A stretch of DNA of 64,000 bases from an uncultured Lachnospiraceae bacterium (GTDB lineage: Bacteria; Bacillota; Clostridia; Lachnospirales; Lachnospiraceae): NCBI GenBank assembly GCA_910577015.1, contig CAJTKU010000013.1, positions 8,475 to 72,474 on the forward strand, given 5' to 3'. Shown piece after piece: positions 24,224 to 32,761 of this stretch. Position 1 is the first letter of the stretch. The number at the start of each line of letters is the position of its first letter. The notes beneath the pieces were generated by a model. The model did not search any database. It was not told where the DNA came from and saw only the letters and a program-made list of their open reading frames with translations. Both the position numbers and the translations under genes were made by a program.

Positions 24224-25138
24224 TCACTCAGGTATGCCGTCTTGTGTTTCTGAAAACCGTGTATTTAACAAAGTTTCCAGAAATTTTTCCGACGCCTTGG
24301 AAAATATCTGATACTTTTTCCAGATAATGCTCATGCTTTCTTTCTTTTCCGGGAAAAGAGGGCGGAAGCAAAGACTGCTTTTACCGGAAGTATTAATGAT
24401 ATTATCAAAACCGACAGCATATCCCAAGCCTTCTTCAACCATCAGGGACGCGTTGAATAAAAGATTGTAAGTTGCAATAATTTCCAACTCGGACAGTTCG
24501 CGGTTTATCCATGATGTCAATGCACCGCCGCTGTTTTCCTGTCTTGAAATAATCAGCGGCTTATCCCATAAGTCCTCGGGGACGATGGACGCTTTTTTTG
24601 CAAGCGGGGAATCACGACGCATCAATACCCCCCACGTATCCCGGAAAGGTAATTCAATGGAATGGTGTTTTGTAAGGTCTGCGGCGCCGAATACCATGCC
24701 GAAATCAATCAGCCCTTTATCCAGTTGTTCTATGACATACGGTGCATTTCCGCTGGTAATATGATAATGGATGCCGGGATAATCCATATAAAGCCTTCGC
24801 GCGGCTCTTGCAATATAGCGGACGGCATCGGTTTCACCTGTCCCGATATGCACATCCCCGACAATGATTTGGTCTGAGAGGGAAATTTCTTTTTCGGTTT
24901 TTTGTACCAGGTTCAGGATTTCTTCCGCACGTTTTCTGAGAATCATCCCTTCCTCCGTCAGCGTTACTTTTCTGGAACCTTTTGTTCCCCGGATAAGAAG
25001 CTGTTTGCCCAGTTCTTCTTCCATGGCCTTAATCTGTGTGGAGAGCGTTGGCTGCGAAAGGTGCAGGGACTCGGCGGCCCTGACAATACTCTGTTCCCTT
25101 GCCACCGCAAGAAAATACTGAAGTACACGAAGTTCCAT
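24224..25138 (-). CDS. LysR-type transcriptional regulator
   Basis: A 304-residue regulator with an N-terminal winged HTH (M-E-L-R-V-L-Q-Y-F-L-A-V-A ... L-H-L-S-Q-P-T-L-S-T-Q-I-K) and a C-terminal periplasmic-binding-protein-like effector domain. The start at 25138 is chosen because LysR proteins begin exactly there and GGAGGC lies upstream; the frame is open for 34 more codons. It is transcribed divergently from an 88-residue protein gene and DUF3737. The shared spacer contains a T-N11-A-type palindrome just upstream of the divergent promoter, so it probably activates those genes. The inducer is unknown. Confidence 0.92.
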   Translation of the reverse strand: MELRVLQYFLAVAREQSIVRAAESLHLSQPTLSTQIKAMEEELGKQLLIRGTKGSRKVTLTEEGMILRKRAEEILNLVQKTEKEISLSDQIIVGDVHIGTGETDAVRYIARAARRLYMDYPGIHYHITSGNAPYVIEQLDKGLIDFGMVFGAADLTKHHSIELPFRDTWGVLMRRDSPLAKKASIVPEDLWDKPLIISRQENSGGALTSWINRELSELEIIATYNLLFNASLMVEEGLGYAVGFDNIINTSGKSSLCFRPLFPEKKESMSIIWKKYQIFSKASEKFLETLLNTRFSETQDGIPE

Positions 25139-25243
25139 ATGGATAAAAGCCTCCTTTCCCCAAATACCTGAAATAAGGCATTTTCTCATCCGTTCAGAAA
25201 TTGCCTTATACAGTATAGCATGATTTTGCATAGGTTTCAATTA

Positions 25244-25262
25244 TATAATTCCATTAATTATA
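25244..25262. promoter_or_regulatory. LysR-type operator palindrome
   Basis: TATAATT-CCATT-AATTATA is a perfect 7-bp inverted repeat with a 5-base centre, matching the T-N11-A rule of LysR boxes. It ends 5 bases before the -35 element of the rightward promoter, the classical activation geometry. Confidence 0.65.
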
Positions 25263-25267
25263 AGTAT

Positions 25268-25296
25268 TTGCTATCATAATAAGTAAGAAATATAAT
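25268..25296 (+). promoter_or_regulatory. Promoter of the DUF3737 operon
   Basis: TTGCTA (25268-25273), 17 bases, TATAAT (25291-25296), immediately downstream of the LysR palindrome. Confidence 0.7.
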
Positions 25297-25343
25297 AAGG
25301 ATAAGAGATAGCATATTTTAGAACAGGGAGTGAGAGGGCGCAT

Positions 25344-25610
25344 ATGGATGGGAAAAAAATAAGCCTGGAAAAGTTACTTGCATATGGTTCCAAAGAAGCA
25401 GTTATCGAAAACCTGAAAGAAGCGGGATGCAGTGAGGATACCATTCAATGCTGCATGGAATGCCTGAATGACGGCAGGAAAGAAGAACTTTTGAAGCGGC
25501 TTCAAAAGCACAGGAGCGGGCTTTTGGATAAGGTGCATGAAGGGGAGAAGCAGATTGACTGTCTGGACTACCTGGTTTATCAGATTGACTGTTGCAGGGG
25601 CGACGAATAA
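25344..25610 (+). CDS. Small helical cysteine-containing protein (88 residues)
   Basis: A soluble, mostly helical protein with four cysteines in its first half (A-G-C-S-E-D-T-I-Q-C-C-M-E-C) and two near the end (I-D-C-L-D-Y, I-D-C-C-R). The lysine/arginine-rich middle could form a coiled coil. The gene has a GAGAGGG-type ribosome binding site and lies 18 bases before DUF3737, under the LysR-controlled promoter. I do not recognise a family with confidence; small proteins of this kind commonly accompany DUF3737 genes. Metal or redox chemistry is possible from the cysteines alone, but nothing shows it. Confidence 0.7.
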   Translation: MDGKKISLEKLLAYGSKEAVIENLKEAGCSEDTIQCCMECLNDGRKEELLKRLQKHRSGLLDKVHEGEKQIDCLDYLVYQIDCCRGDE

Positions 25611-25628
25611 GAAGCGGAGGAAAAGAGA

Positions 25629-26477
25629 ATGAAGATAATAGAAAATCAGAAATTTGACGAGGAACGTGCGCTTTACGGCGTGGACGGCGTAGTGGTAAGG
25701 AACTGTTCGTTTGACGGTCCGGCGGACGGCGAGAGCGCTTTTAAAGAAGGGAAAAATATTGAAGCGGGGCATTGCTTTTTTAACCTTCGTTATCCTTTCT
25801 GGCATGATAACGGCCTTGTTATTACGGATTCGGAGATGACCCAGCTTTGCAGGGCAGCCCTGTGGTACTCGGACCATGTAAAAATCGAGGATACGAAGCT
25901 GCACGGAATCAAGGCGCTCAGGGAGTGCAGTGATGTATATATCAAAAACTGCGATATTATCTCCCCGGAATTTGGGTGGTCCGTGCGCGGGATACACATG
26001 GAGGATACCACGGCAGCCAGCGAGTATTTTATGATGCGCGCCCAAAACATGACATTCAGGGGAGTAAATTTCAAAGGAAAATATTCTTTCCAGTATATCA
26101 AAGACGCCGTTTTTGAAAACTGTGTGTTTGATACAAAGGATGCTTTCTGGCATGGTGAAAACATAACGGTAAAAGACAGTGTGGTAAAAGGAGAATATCT
26201 GGCGTGGTATTCGGACGGGCTGACGCTGGTAAACTGCAAAATTATCGGTACCCAGCCGTTTTGTTACTGTAAAAACTTGAAACTGGTTGACTGTGAAATG
26301 GAGGGAACGGACCTTGCTTTTGAGAAATCGCAGGTGGACGCAGTCATCACAACAAAGGTTGACAGCATTAAAAACCCTCTGTCCGGCAGAATTGTGGCGC
26401 GGGAAGTGGGAGAACTGATTATGGACGATGAAAATGCAAAAGGCGAAGTTACGGTCGCTTTGCCTATGAAGGGGTGA
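25629..26477 (+). CDS. DUF3737 family protein, right-handed beta-helix
   Basis: A 282-residue protein made of short repeating strands (A-V-F-E-N-C-V-F, I-T-V-K-D-S-V-V, L-T-L-V-N-C-K-I, L-K-L-V-D-C-E-M), the periodicity of a parallel beta-helix as in pectate-lyase-like proteins. The opening I-E-N-Q-K-F-D-E-E-R-A-L-Y and the W-H-D-N-G and L-W-Y-S-D segments match DUF3737. It has no signal peptide, so a cytosolic role is expected; no enzymatic activity is established. It sits in a LysR-regulated operon and is followed, 4 bases after its stop, by a Crp/Fnr regulator gene. Confidence 0.88.
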   Translation: MKIIENQKFDEERALYGVDGVVVRNCSFDGPADGESAFKEGKNIEAGHCFFNLRYPFWHDNGLVITDSEMTQLCRAALWYSDHVKIEDTKLHGIKALRECSDVYIKNCDIISPEFGWSVRGIHMEDTTAASEYFMMRAQNMTFRGVNFKGKYSFQYIKDAVFENCVFDTKDAFWHGENITVKDSVVKGEYLAWYSDGLTLVNCKIIGTQPFCYCKNLKLVDCEMEGTDLAFEKSQVDAVITTKVDSIKNPLSGRIVAREVGELIMDDENAKGEVTVALPMKG

Positions 26478-26481
26478 TGGG

Positions 26482-27171
26482 ATGGGGTCGGAAAAAATAC
26501 CTGCGTCAGAATTAAAAAATGTTTATAGGGAAATTTTTCCTTTCTGGGAGAACATACCGGAGGGGGAAAGGGAATTTCTCTGCGATAATTCCTATGTGTT
26601 TACCTATCCGAAAGGCAATCATGTCCACGACGGAAGTGAATGTTCGGGCGTGATTCTTGTCCAATCGGGAAGCCTCAGGCTTTATATGATGTCGGAGGAG
26701 GGAAAGGATATTACGCTTTACCGTCTGCATCCGGGGGATATGTGTATGCTGTCAGCCTCCTGTGTGCTGGATGCCATTACATTTGATGTGTTTATAGATG
26801 CGGAGGAGGACTGTACGTGTTATGTCATCGGCGGCCCTGCTTTTGCAGCGGCTGCGGAAAGAAACCCCAAAATAAAGATATTTGCGCTGGAAACAGCCGT
26901 CAGCCGTTTTTCGGATGTGATGTGGGTGATGCAGCAGATTCTTTTTATGAGCATGGATAAAAGACTTGCCATTTTTCTGTACGATGAATCGGCAAGGACG
27001 GGACTGGACACCATAGCGCTGACGCACGGACAGATTGCCCGCTATATGGGTTCTGCCCGTGAGGTAGTATCCAGGATGTTAAAATATTTTGCCAATGAAG
27101 GGATTGTGGAGGTTTCCCGGGGGGACATCCGAATCCTTGATAAACAGCGCCTTCGAAGGTTAACCCTCTAA
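26482..27171 (+). CDS. Crp/Fnr-family transcriptional regulator
   Basis: A 229-residue protein with an N-terminal cyclic-nucleotide-binding-type beta-roll (about 20-145; G-S-L-R-L-Y-M-M, L-H-P-G-D-M-C-M) and a C-terminal Crp winged HTH (L-T-H-G-Q-I-A-R-Y-M-G-S-A-R-E-V-V-S-R). The beta-roll lacks the full cAMP-contact motif and there is no N-terminal Fe-S cysteine cluster. The effector may therefore be something else; C-S-G near residue 54 and C at positions 88, 94 and 114 leave redox sensing open. It is the last gene of the DUF3737 operon and its stop overlaps the end of the convergent thioredoxin gene by 12 bases. Confidence 0.88.
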   Translation: MGSEKIPASELKNVYREIFPFWENIPEGEREFLCDNSYVFTYPKGNHVHDGSECSGVILVQSGSLRLYMMSEEGKDITLYRLHPGDMCMLSASCVLDAITFDVFIDAEEDCTCYVIGGPAFAAAAERNPKIKIFALETAVSRFSDVMWVMQQILFMSMDKRLAIFLYDESARTGLDTIALTHGQIARYMGSAREVVSRMLKYFANEGIVEVSRGDIRILDKQRLRRLTL

Positions 27172-27468
27172 CATGGCAAGAATCTGTGGTTTTGGCTTTG
27201 CACCTGACGACTGGCAAAGGATTTTACCGTCTTTCATGACAGCCAGCGTCGGGATGCTGAAAACGCGGAATGCCTCGGCCAGTTCCGGCTCCTTATCCAC
27301 ATTGATTTTTCCTACAAGGTACTGGGGATTTTCTTTTGCAATCTCATCCACAATGGGGGAAACCATGCGGCACGGACCGCACCAGTCTGCGTAGAAATCC
27401 AGAAGAACGGGTTTGCTGCTTTCTTTTACAGAGTCAAAATTGCTTTTATTAACATGAAGTACTGACAT
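27160..27468 (-). CDS. trxA: Thioredoxin
   Basis: A 102-residue protein with the classic active site W-C-G-P-C at about residues 28-32 preceded by L-D-F-Y-A-D, and the cis-Pro in S-I-P-T-L. It is a cytoplasmic disulfide reductant. The ATG at 27468 has AAAGAAAGG about 12 bases upstream; the in-frame ATG at 27480 sits directly against that site and is less likely. Its 3' end overlaps the convergent Crp/Fnr gene. It is monocistronic, with no thioredoxin reductase gene in the window. Confidence 0.93.
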   Translation of the reverse strand: MSVLHVNKSNFDSVKESSKPVLLDFYADWCGPCRMVSPIVDEIAKENPQYLVGKINVDKEPELAEAFRVFSIPTLAVMKDGKILCQSSGAKPKPQILAMLEG

Positions 27469-27528
27469 GATAATTACCATCCTTTCTTTGTTGTGAGTCC
27501 AGTATACCTTATGAAGTATGTCATTTCC

Positions 27529-27541
27529 GTGACGAAGTCAC
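27529..27541. promoter_or_regulatory. Candidate Crp/Fnr-type palindrome
   Basis: GTGAC-GAA-GTCAC is a perfect 13-base palindrome between the thioredoxin gene and the sugar-binding-protein gene. It resembles the TGTGA/TCACA half sites of Crp-family operators but with one base less between them. The adjacent Crp/Fnr regulator is a possible ligand. Confidence 0.3.
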
Positions 27542-27654
27542 ATTTCTATTCTGAATATTTTCCACCATTTTGAAAAATTGCCATCTGTTAATGCGTTGAT
27601 GGGGCTGATAAGATAAATACATCAATAAACAAACATTGACGGGAGGATAACAAG

Positions 27655-29028
27655 ATGAAGAAAAAATTAATGGCATCCCTGCTTGCAGCAGTCATGAGCG
27701 TATCTCTGCTTGCAGGATGCGGTGATTCAGGCAAAAACACACAGCCGGCAAACAACACGCCGAATAATACGGCACAGGCTGACAATGCCGGAAGTGACGC
27801 CGGCAGCGATGCAGGGAATAATGAAGGCGAAAAGATAACCATTAGGTTATTTTCCAACCTTCCTGACCGTAAGAACGGACAGGGGCTGGTGGAGCAGATG
27901 ATTATTGATGAATATATGGCGGCAAACCCCAATGTAGTCATCGAAGTGGAAGCTCTTGACGAGGAAGCCTATAAGACAAAATTCAAAGCATATGCCATGA
28001 ACGGAATGCCGGACGTTGTCAGCATCTGGGGACAGCCTTCTTTCCTTGATGAAGTATTGGATGCAGGCGTACTTGCAGAACTGAATGAAGCGGATTATGC
28101 CGACTATGGATTTATTGCAGGTTCTCTGGAGGGATTCAAAAAAGACGGCAAACTGTATGGCCTTCCGAGAAATACGGATATCCAGCTTATCTACTACAAC
28201 CAGAAGATGTTTGCGGATAACGGATGGAGCGTTCCCACAACCTACGACGAGTTGATGGCGCTCTGTGCAGAGATTAAGGATGCAGGCATTATTCCCATGG
28301 CTATGGACGGCGGGGACGGATGGCCGATGGCATGTTACCTTACCAATATTCTGGTGAAGGTGGCCGGTACGGATTATGCCAATATCGTACGCAATGCTAT
28401 TGAGACAGGCGATTTTACCGCGCCTGAACTGGTACAGGCAACACAGATTCTGGTGGACTCCGCACAGGCAGGCATGTTCCAGACAGGGTATGACTCACAG
28501 GATTACGGAACGACAATGAATCTCTTCACCAATGGGCAGGCGGCTATGTACTGCATGGGCAGCTGGGACTGCTCCATGGCATTGAATGAAGACATTGCAC
28601 CTGAAATCAGGGATAATATCCGGGCGTTCACCATGCCGGTTGTTGACGGCGGCAAGGCAGGCGCAAATGATATTGCAGCATGGAACGGCGGCGGTTATGC
28701 GGTATCTGCAAGCTCAGAAGTAAAAGAAGAAGCAATCAAATTCCTGAACTATATGTATCAGCCGGATAAACTCTCCAAATACGGCTGGGAGAACGGCGTG
28801 GGCATGTCCGCACAGGACCAGACGGCATACCTGACAGGAAATGAGACGGAATTACAGAAACAGGTTATGGATATTTTGAAAAATGCGACCAGCGTTTCCG
28901 GAACACCGATTAACGACTGCGGCTCTGCAGCATTTAAGACTGCCATTGAAAGCAAGATTCAGGGTGTATCCAATGGCTCCACAACCATAGAGGACTTCCT
29001 CGCAGCAATGGGTGCGGCGTGCGAATAA
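27655..29028 (+). CDS. Sugar ABC transporter substrate-binding lipoprotein
   Basis: A 457-residue extracellular solute-binding protein (family 1, MalE-like). A lipoprotein signal peptide ends in L-L-A-G-C-G. A low-complexity Asn/Ala/Asp-rich linker of about 35 residues tethers a two-lobed binding domain (A-M-N-G-M-P-D-V-V, G-L-P-R-N-T-D, C-M-G-S-W-D). It captures a sugar or oligosaccharide outside the cell for the two permeases encoded downstream. A hairpin between this gene and the permeases would leave excess binding protein, as usual for such operons. GGGAGG precedes the start. Confidence 0.92.
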   Translation: MKKKLMASLLAAVMSVSLLAGCGDSGKNTQPANNTPNNTAQADNAGSDAGSDAGNNEGEKITIRLFSNLPDRKNGQGLVEQMIIDEYMAANPNVVIEVEALDEEAYKTKFKAYAMNGMPDVVSIWGQPSFLDEVLDAGVLAELNEADYADYGFIAGSLEGFKKDGKLYGLPRNTDIQLIYYNQKMFADNGWSVPTTYDELMALCAEIKDAGIIPMAMDGGDGWPMACYLTNILVKVAGTDYANIVRNAIETGDFTAPELVQATQILVDSAQAGMFQTGYDSQDYGTTMNLFTNGQAAMYCMGSWDCSMALNEDIAPEIRDNIRAFTMPVVDGGKAGANDIAAWNGGGYAVSASSEVKEEAIKFLNYMYQPDKLSKYGWENGVGMSAQDQTAYLTGNETELQKQVMDILKNATSVSGTPINDCGSAAFKTAIESKIQGVSNGSTTIEDFLAAMGAACE

Positions 29029-29056
29029 AAGCAGAATGAACTAAGTAGGCAACGAG

Positions 29057-29097
29057 AGGATGTTCCAAAAGAAATTAACTTTTGCAACATCCTTTTT
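29057..29097 (+). terminator. Partial terminator inside the sugar ABC operon
   Basis: AGGATGTT (29057-29064) and AACATCCT (29086-29093), with an inner AAAAG/CTTTT pairing, are followed by TTTTTGTT. Its place between binding-protein and permease genes suggests partial read-through. Confidence 0.7.
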
Positions 29098-29152
29098 GTT
29101 GTCGGGATTGCCCATGGAATATCATTGATATCTGCATGGAAGGAGATTTTTT

Positions 29153-30028
29153 ATGAGAAAACTGTATAGCAACAAACCGGTTATTTTCAGCCTTGTCCTG
29201 CCGGGGTTACTGGTTTTTCTGTTTGCGGTGCTGGCACCAATCTGCCTGAGCGTCTATTATGGCTTTACGGATTATTCGGGCATGGGAAAAGCGCAACTTG
29301 TCGGATGGGACAATTATGTGAAGCTGTTTCATGATGAAGCATTTGGCCGCGCGCTGGAAAATTCGCTGCTGCTGGCCATTGGTTTTATCTGCATACAGCA
29401 CCCGCTGGCAATCATCGTCGCAGCTGTGTTAGATAAACTGCAGGGAAAGGCGGAAGGAATTTTCCGCTGTATCTATTTTATCCCAAATGTGATTTCCGTG
29501 GCGGTAATTGCGTATCTGTGGAAGTTTATCTATAATCCGGATTTCGGGCTTCTGAACAATCTCCTGAAAGCATTTGGTTTTCAGGGGCAGGTAAACTGGC
29601 TGTCGCAGCAGAACGCCATCTGGTCAGTCCTGATTGTCCTGATATGGCACGGTTTTGGCTGGGGAATGCTGATTTACTACACCGGTATCAAAAATATAGA
29701 CCCCGTGTTATATGAGGCGGCTTCCATAGACGGTGCAAACTGGTGGACGACATTTTTCAGGATTACGCTTCCCCTTATGAAACCTGTCATCCAGATTAAT
29801 GTGACAATGGCGATTATCTCCGCCTTAAAGCAGATGGAAACCGTATACCTCCTGACAAACGGCGGACCGAACAACAGCACGCAGTTTGCGGCTAATTACC
29901 TGTACCAGCAGGCATTTAAAGCTTTTAAGTATGGATACGGAAATGCCATCGGCGTGGTGTTTATTATTATCTGTATCACGGTAACGGTTGTGCTCAACAG
30001 CATATTTAAGGATAAGCAGAATGCGTAG
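29153..30028 (+). CDS. Sugar ABC transporter permease (MalF/UgpA-like)
   Basis: A 291-residue membrane protein with six predicted helices and the binding-protein-dependent permease (EAA) loop Y-E-A-A-S-I-D-G-A-N-W-W-T-T-F at about residues 186-200, which contacts the ATPase. The N-terminal P-G-L-L-V-F-L-F-A-V-L segment is typical of MalF-type subunits. It works with the next permease and the upstream binding lipoprotein. No ATP-binding subunit is encoded nearby, so a shared MsmK-type ATPase elsewhere in the genome is presumably used, as is common in Firmicutes. GGAAGGAG precedes the ATG. Confidence 0.92.
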   Translation: MRKLYSNKPVIFSLVLPGLLVFLFAVLAPICLSVYYGFTDYSGMGKAQLVGWDNYVKLFHDEAFGRALENSLLLAIGFICIQHPLAIIVAAVLDKLQGKAEGIFRCIYFIPNVISVAVIAYLWKFIYNPDFGLLNNLLKAFGFQGQVNWLSQQNAIWSVLIVLIWHGFGWGMLIYYTGIKNIDPVLYEAASIDGANWWTTFFRITLPLMKPVIQINVTMAIISALKQMETVYLLTNGGPNNSTQFAANYLYQQAFKAFKYGYGNAIGVVFIIICITVTVVLNSIFKDKQNA

Positions 30029-30039
30029 GGGGTAATCAC

Positions 30040-30876
30040 ATGAAAGAAAAGAGTAAGAAAGCCGGTAAGATAGTTTTATGGATTGTGCTGATTGCCGTTG
30101 CGGTTATCCAGTTGTTTCCGCTTATCTGGCTTGTTGATTTTTCTCTGGGCAGCAGCAATGAAATGTTTACGAACGGACTGCTGATTATTCCGGAGAAGAT
30201 ACGCTGGGACAATTATGTAAAAGCTTTTGTGGACGGCAATTTTCTGCACTACCTGAGAAACAGCGTACTCATTAACACGCTTGCGGTGATTTTTGTTGCC
30301 ATCATATCCATTATGGCGGCTTTTGCGTGCCACCGCATGAAATGGAAACTGAGCGGGCTGGTAAGCACGGTGCTTGTCATGGGCATGATGATTCCGATAC
30401 ATGCAACGCTGCTTCCGAACTACAAGATTTACAGTGCATTGCATATGACGGATACCATCTGGGCGCTGCTCATTCCTTATGTGGCTTTTTCCCTGCCGCA
30501 GGGGTTCTTCCTGATGACGGGATTTATCCAGTCCATTCCGAAGGAACTGGAGGAAGCGGCGGTTATGGATGGGTGTGGAATTTACAGGATTGTATTTCAG
30601 ATTATCACGCCGCTTTTGAAGCCTTCGATTGCAACGGTGGCAATCATGACTTTTTTGAACAACTGGAATGAATTTATGATGGCAAGTACATACCTGAGCA
30701 CGCCGACGTGGAAGACGCTGCCTTTTTCCGTACTGGAGTTTACGGGGGAATATTCTTCCAATTATGCGGTCCAGTTTGCGGTTATGGCATTGACGGCGGC
30801 TCCGGCGGTGATAGTATATGTTCTCTTAAACAAACACATCACAAAAGGAGTTGCAATGGGAGCCGTAAAAGGATAA
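30040..30876 (+). CDS. Sugar ABC transporter permease (MalG/UgpE-like)
   Basis: A 278-residue six-helix permease beginning 11 bases after the first permease gene. The EAA loop reads L-E-E-A-A-V-M-D-G-C-G-I-Y-R-I at about 168-182. The C-terminal segment ends L-L-N-K-H-I-T-K-G-V-A-M-G-A-V-K-G, the standard ending of MalG-type subunits in carbohydrate uptake family 1. With the preceding gene it forms the membrane channel. The kinase/regulator pair that follows is likely to sense the same sugar. Confidence 0.92.
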   Translation: MKEKSKKAGKIVLWIVLIAVAVIQLFPLIWLVDFSLGSSNEMFTNGLLIIPEKIRWDNYVKAFVDGNFLHYLRNSVLINTLAVIFVAIISIMAAFACHRMKWKLSGLVSTVLVMGMMIPIHATLLPNYKIYSALHMTDTIWALLIPYVAFSLPQGFFLMTGFIQSIPKELEEAAVMDGCGIYRIVFQIITPLLKPSIATVAIMTFLNNWNEFMMASTYLSTPTWKTLPFSVLEFTGEYSSNYAVQFAVMALTAAPAVIVYVLLNKHITKGVAMGAVKG

Positions 30877-30916
30877 AATAAGAAGAATTTTATTTTAGAT
30901 GTGTACGGAGGATGCC

Positions 30917-32761
30917 ATGAAACGGATAAGGAACTGGGTTTTAAAACTGAGTATTCGGCAAAAGCTGGTTTTTTACAGTTATTTTATCATTACGCCTATT
31001 TTGCTGCTAATCAGCATCCTTTTCCTTATACACAATTATCAGTCGGCAGTGCGGAGCGAAGAAGACAGGTGTATGCAAAACGTTCAGAGCATATCGGAAA
31101 GTATCGGCGTGGTGCAGAAAAATATCATGGAAATGGGAACCTATATCAGTATCAATGATGAGGTGGAACTGATACTCACGGAGGATGAACCGGAAAAGCT
31201 GAACCGTGATGCCAGACTCTGGCTGAACCGTGCGCCCATGCAGATGATTCAGGATATGGTGGCGATTGACGGACAGATTAAAACGGTTGCCATCTATCCG
31301 GAAAACGGCATTAATCCTTACTTGAGCTGTGTGGACCGTTCTTCTTACATAAGCGATATAGAGCAGGTGCATGAGCAGGAAATCTATGCGCTTGCCGTAC
31401 AGGAAAAAGGTAAATTTCTCTGGCAGAGGGTCGGGCGGTATGAGTCGGACACTTATCAGTTTAACCAGAGTGATAAAATCGTGATGTACCGGGAGATTTA
31501 CAATCTGGCGCGGAGCAGGAAGCTGGGATACCTTGTCATCGGCTCCTCGGCAGAGATATTTGATGAGATATGTCAGAATGCCCTGCGCGACGGACGGGAA
31601 GCGGTGGTTGTGGTAAGCGGGTACGGCGCCGAACTTGTGCGGTGTGGCAATATTGAGGACGGGCTGGTTACGGAAATGCTTGCGGAGAAGTTTCCGGAGC
31701 CGATGGGCAAGGAATTGTCAAAGAGCAGTATATGGAGAAATTTCAGGATTTATCAGTGCCGGGATAAGGAAACAGGGACAATCGTTTTTAAGATGGTGCC
31801 TCTGGTGGGATGGAAAGATTTGAGCAGCACCATTATCTATGCACCGATGGCATTGCTGCTGGGATTTTTAATCGGACTTTATCCCGTACTGCTTCTGGTT
31901 TCCAATATTGTATCCAAGCCGCTGCACACACTGGTTATTGCTATGGAAAACTTTAAGCAGGGGGATTTCAGCCAGAAGGTGGAAGTAATGACGCAGGATG
32001 AAGTGGGGGAAGCGTCGGCATGTTTTAACAGAATGGTGGATGATATCAGGGAACTGATTGACAAAAACTATGTGATGGCGCTGAAAGAAAGGGAAAGTGA
32101 ACTGGATATTTTACAGGCGCAGATGAATCCCCATTTTCTGTACAATACGTTGGATTCCCTTTACTGGAAGGCAACGGAATCGGGAAATGATGAGATAGCA
32201 GAAGACATTATGGTCCTTTCACAGTTGTTCCGTCTTGTCTTAAATACGGGAAATGGCATTGTGACGGTGCAGATGGAAGCAGAGTTAATAGACCGTTATC
32301 TGCACATCCAGCAGATGAGATTTGGAAAACGGTTAAAGTATACGATTTCCATGGACGAAACGATGTTTGAAGAGGAGATTCCCAAACTCATTCTTCAGCC
32401 TTTCGTGGAAAACGCGATAGTGCACGGGTTTGAAAAAGCAGACGGACATTATGACTTATCCGTTACGGGAAAAAGAGAAGGCAGCCGTATGGTTTTCCAA
32501 ATCAGGGATACGGGTGTGGGCATGAGTGAGGAACAGATGGAGGCCATCTGGGATAAAGCGGATACCCGCAGGTACGCGAGCCAGCGTATCGGAAGATATG
32601 CCATTAAAAACGTGAAGGAGCGTTTGGAACTGATATACCATGATGATTATGAACTTCGCATTGAAAGCAGGGTAGGGCAGGGAACTGCCGTGACGATTTC
32701 GATACCCTGTGGATTAGAGGAGAACAGGCAGCATGAGCATCAAGTTACTGATTGCGGATGA
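30917..32761 (+). CDS. YesM-type sensor histidine kinase
   Basis: A 614-residue membrane kinase. Helices near residues 14-36 and 310-335 flank a large extracellular sensor domain. HAMP follows (S-K-P-L-H-T-L), then the His_kinase domain L-Q-A-Q-M-N-P-H-F-L-Y-N-T-L with the phosphorylated His, and an HATPase_c domain with N-box P-F-V-E-N-A-I-V-H-G and G1 box D-T-G-V-G-M. GGAGG lies 5 bases before the ATG at 30917; the in-frame ATG at 30899 precedes that site. It overlaps the YesN-like regulator gene by 29 bases. YesM/YesN pairs next to sugar ABC importers normally control uptake in response to the sugar. Confidence 0.93.
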   Translation: MKRIRNWVLKLSIRQKLVFYSYFIITPILLLISILFLIHNYQSAVRSEEDRCMQNVQSISESIGVVQKNIMEMGTYISINDEVELILTEDEPEKLNRDARLWLNRAPMQMIQDMVAIDGQIKTVAIYPENGINPYLSCVDRSSYISDIEQVHEQEIYALAVQEKGKFLWQRVGRYESDTYQFNQSDKIVMYREIYNLARSRKLGYLVIGSSAEIFDEICQNALRDGREAVVVVSGYGAELVRCGNIEDGLVTEMLAEKFPEPMGKELSKSSIWRNFRIYQCRDKETGTIVFKMVPLVGWKDLSSTIIYAPMALLLGFLIGLYPVLLLVSNIVSKPLHTLVIAMENFKQGDFSQKVEVMTQDEVGEASACFNRMVDDIRELIDKNYVMALKERESELDILQAQMNPHFLYNTLDSLYWKATESGNDEIAEDIMVLSQLFRLVLNTGNGIVTVQMEAELIDRYLHIQQMRFGKRLKYTISMDETMFEEEIPKLILQPFVENAIVHGFEKADGHYDLSVTGKREGSRMVFQIRDTGVGMSEEQMEAIWDKADTRRYASQRIGRYAIKNVKERLELIYHDDYELRIESRVGQGTAVTISIPCGLEENRQHEHQVTDCG

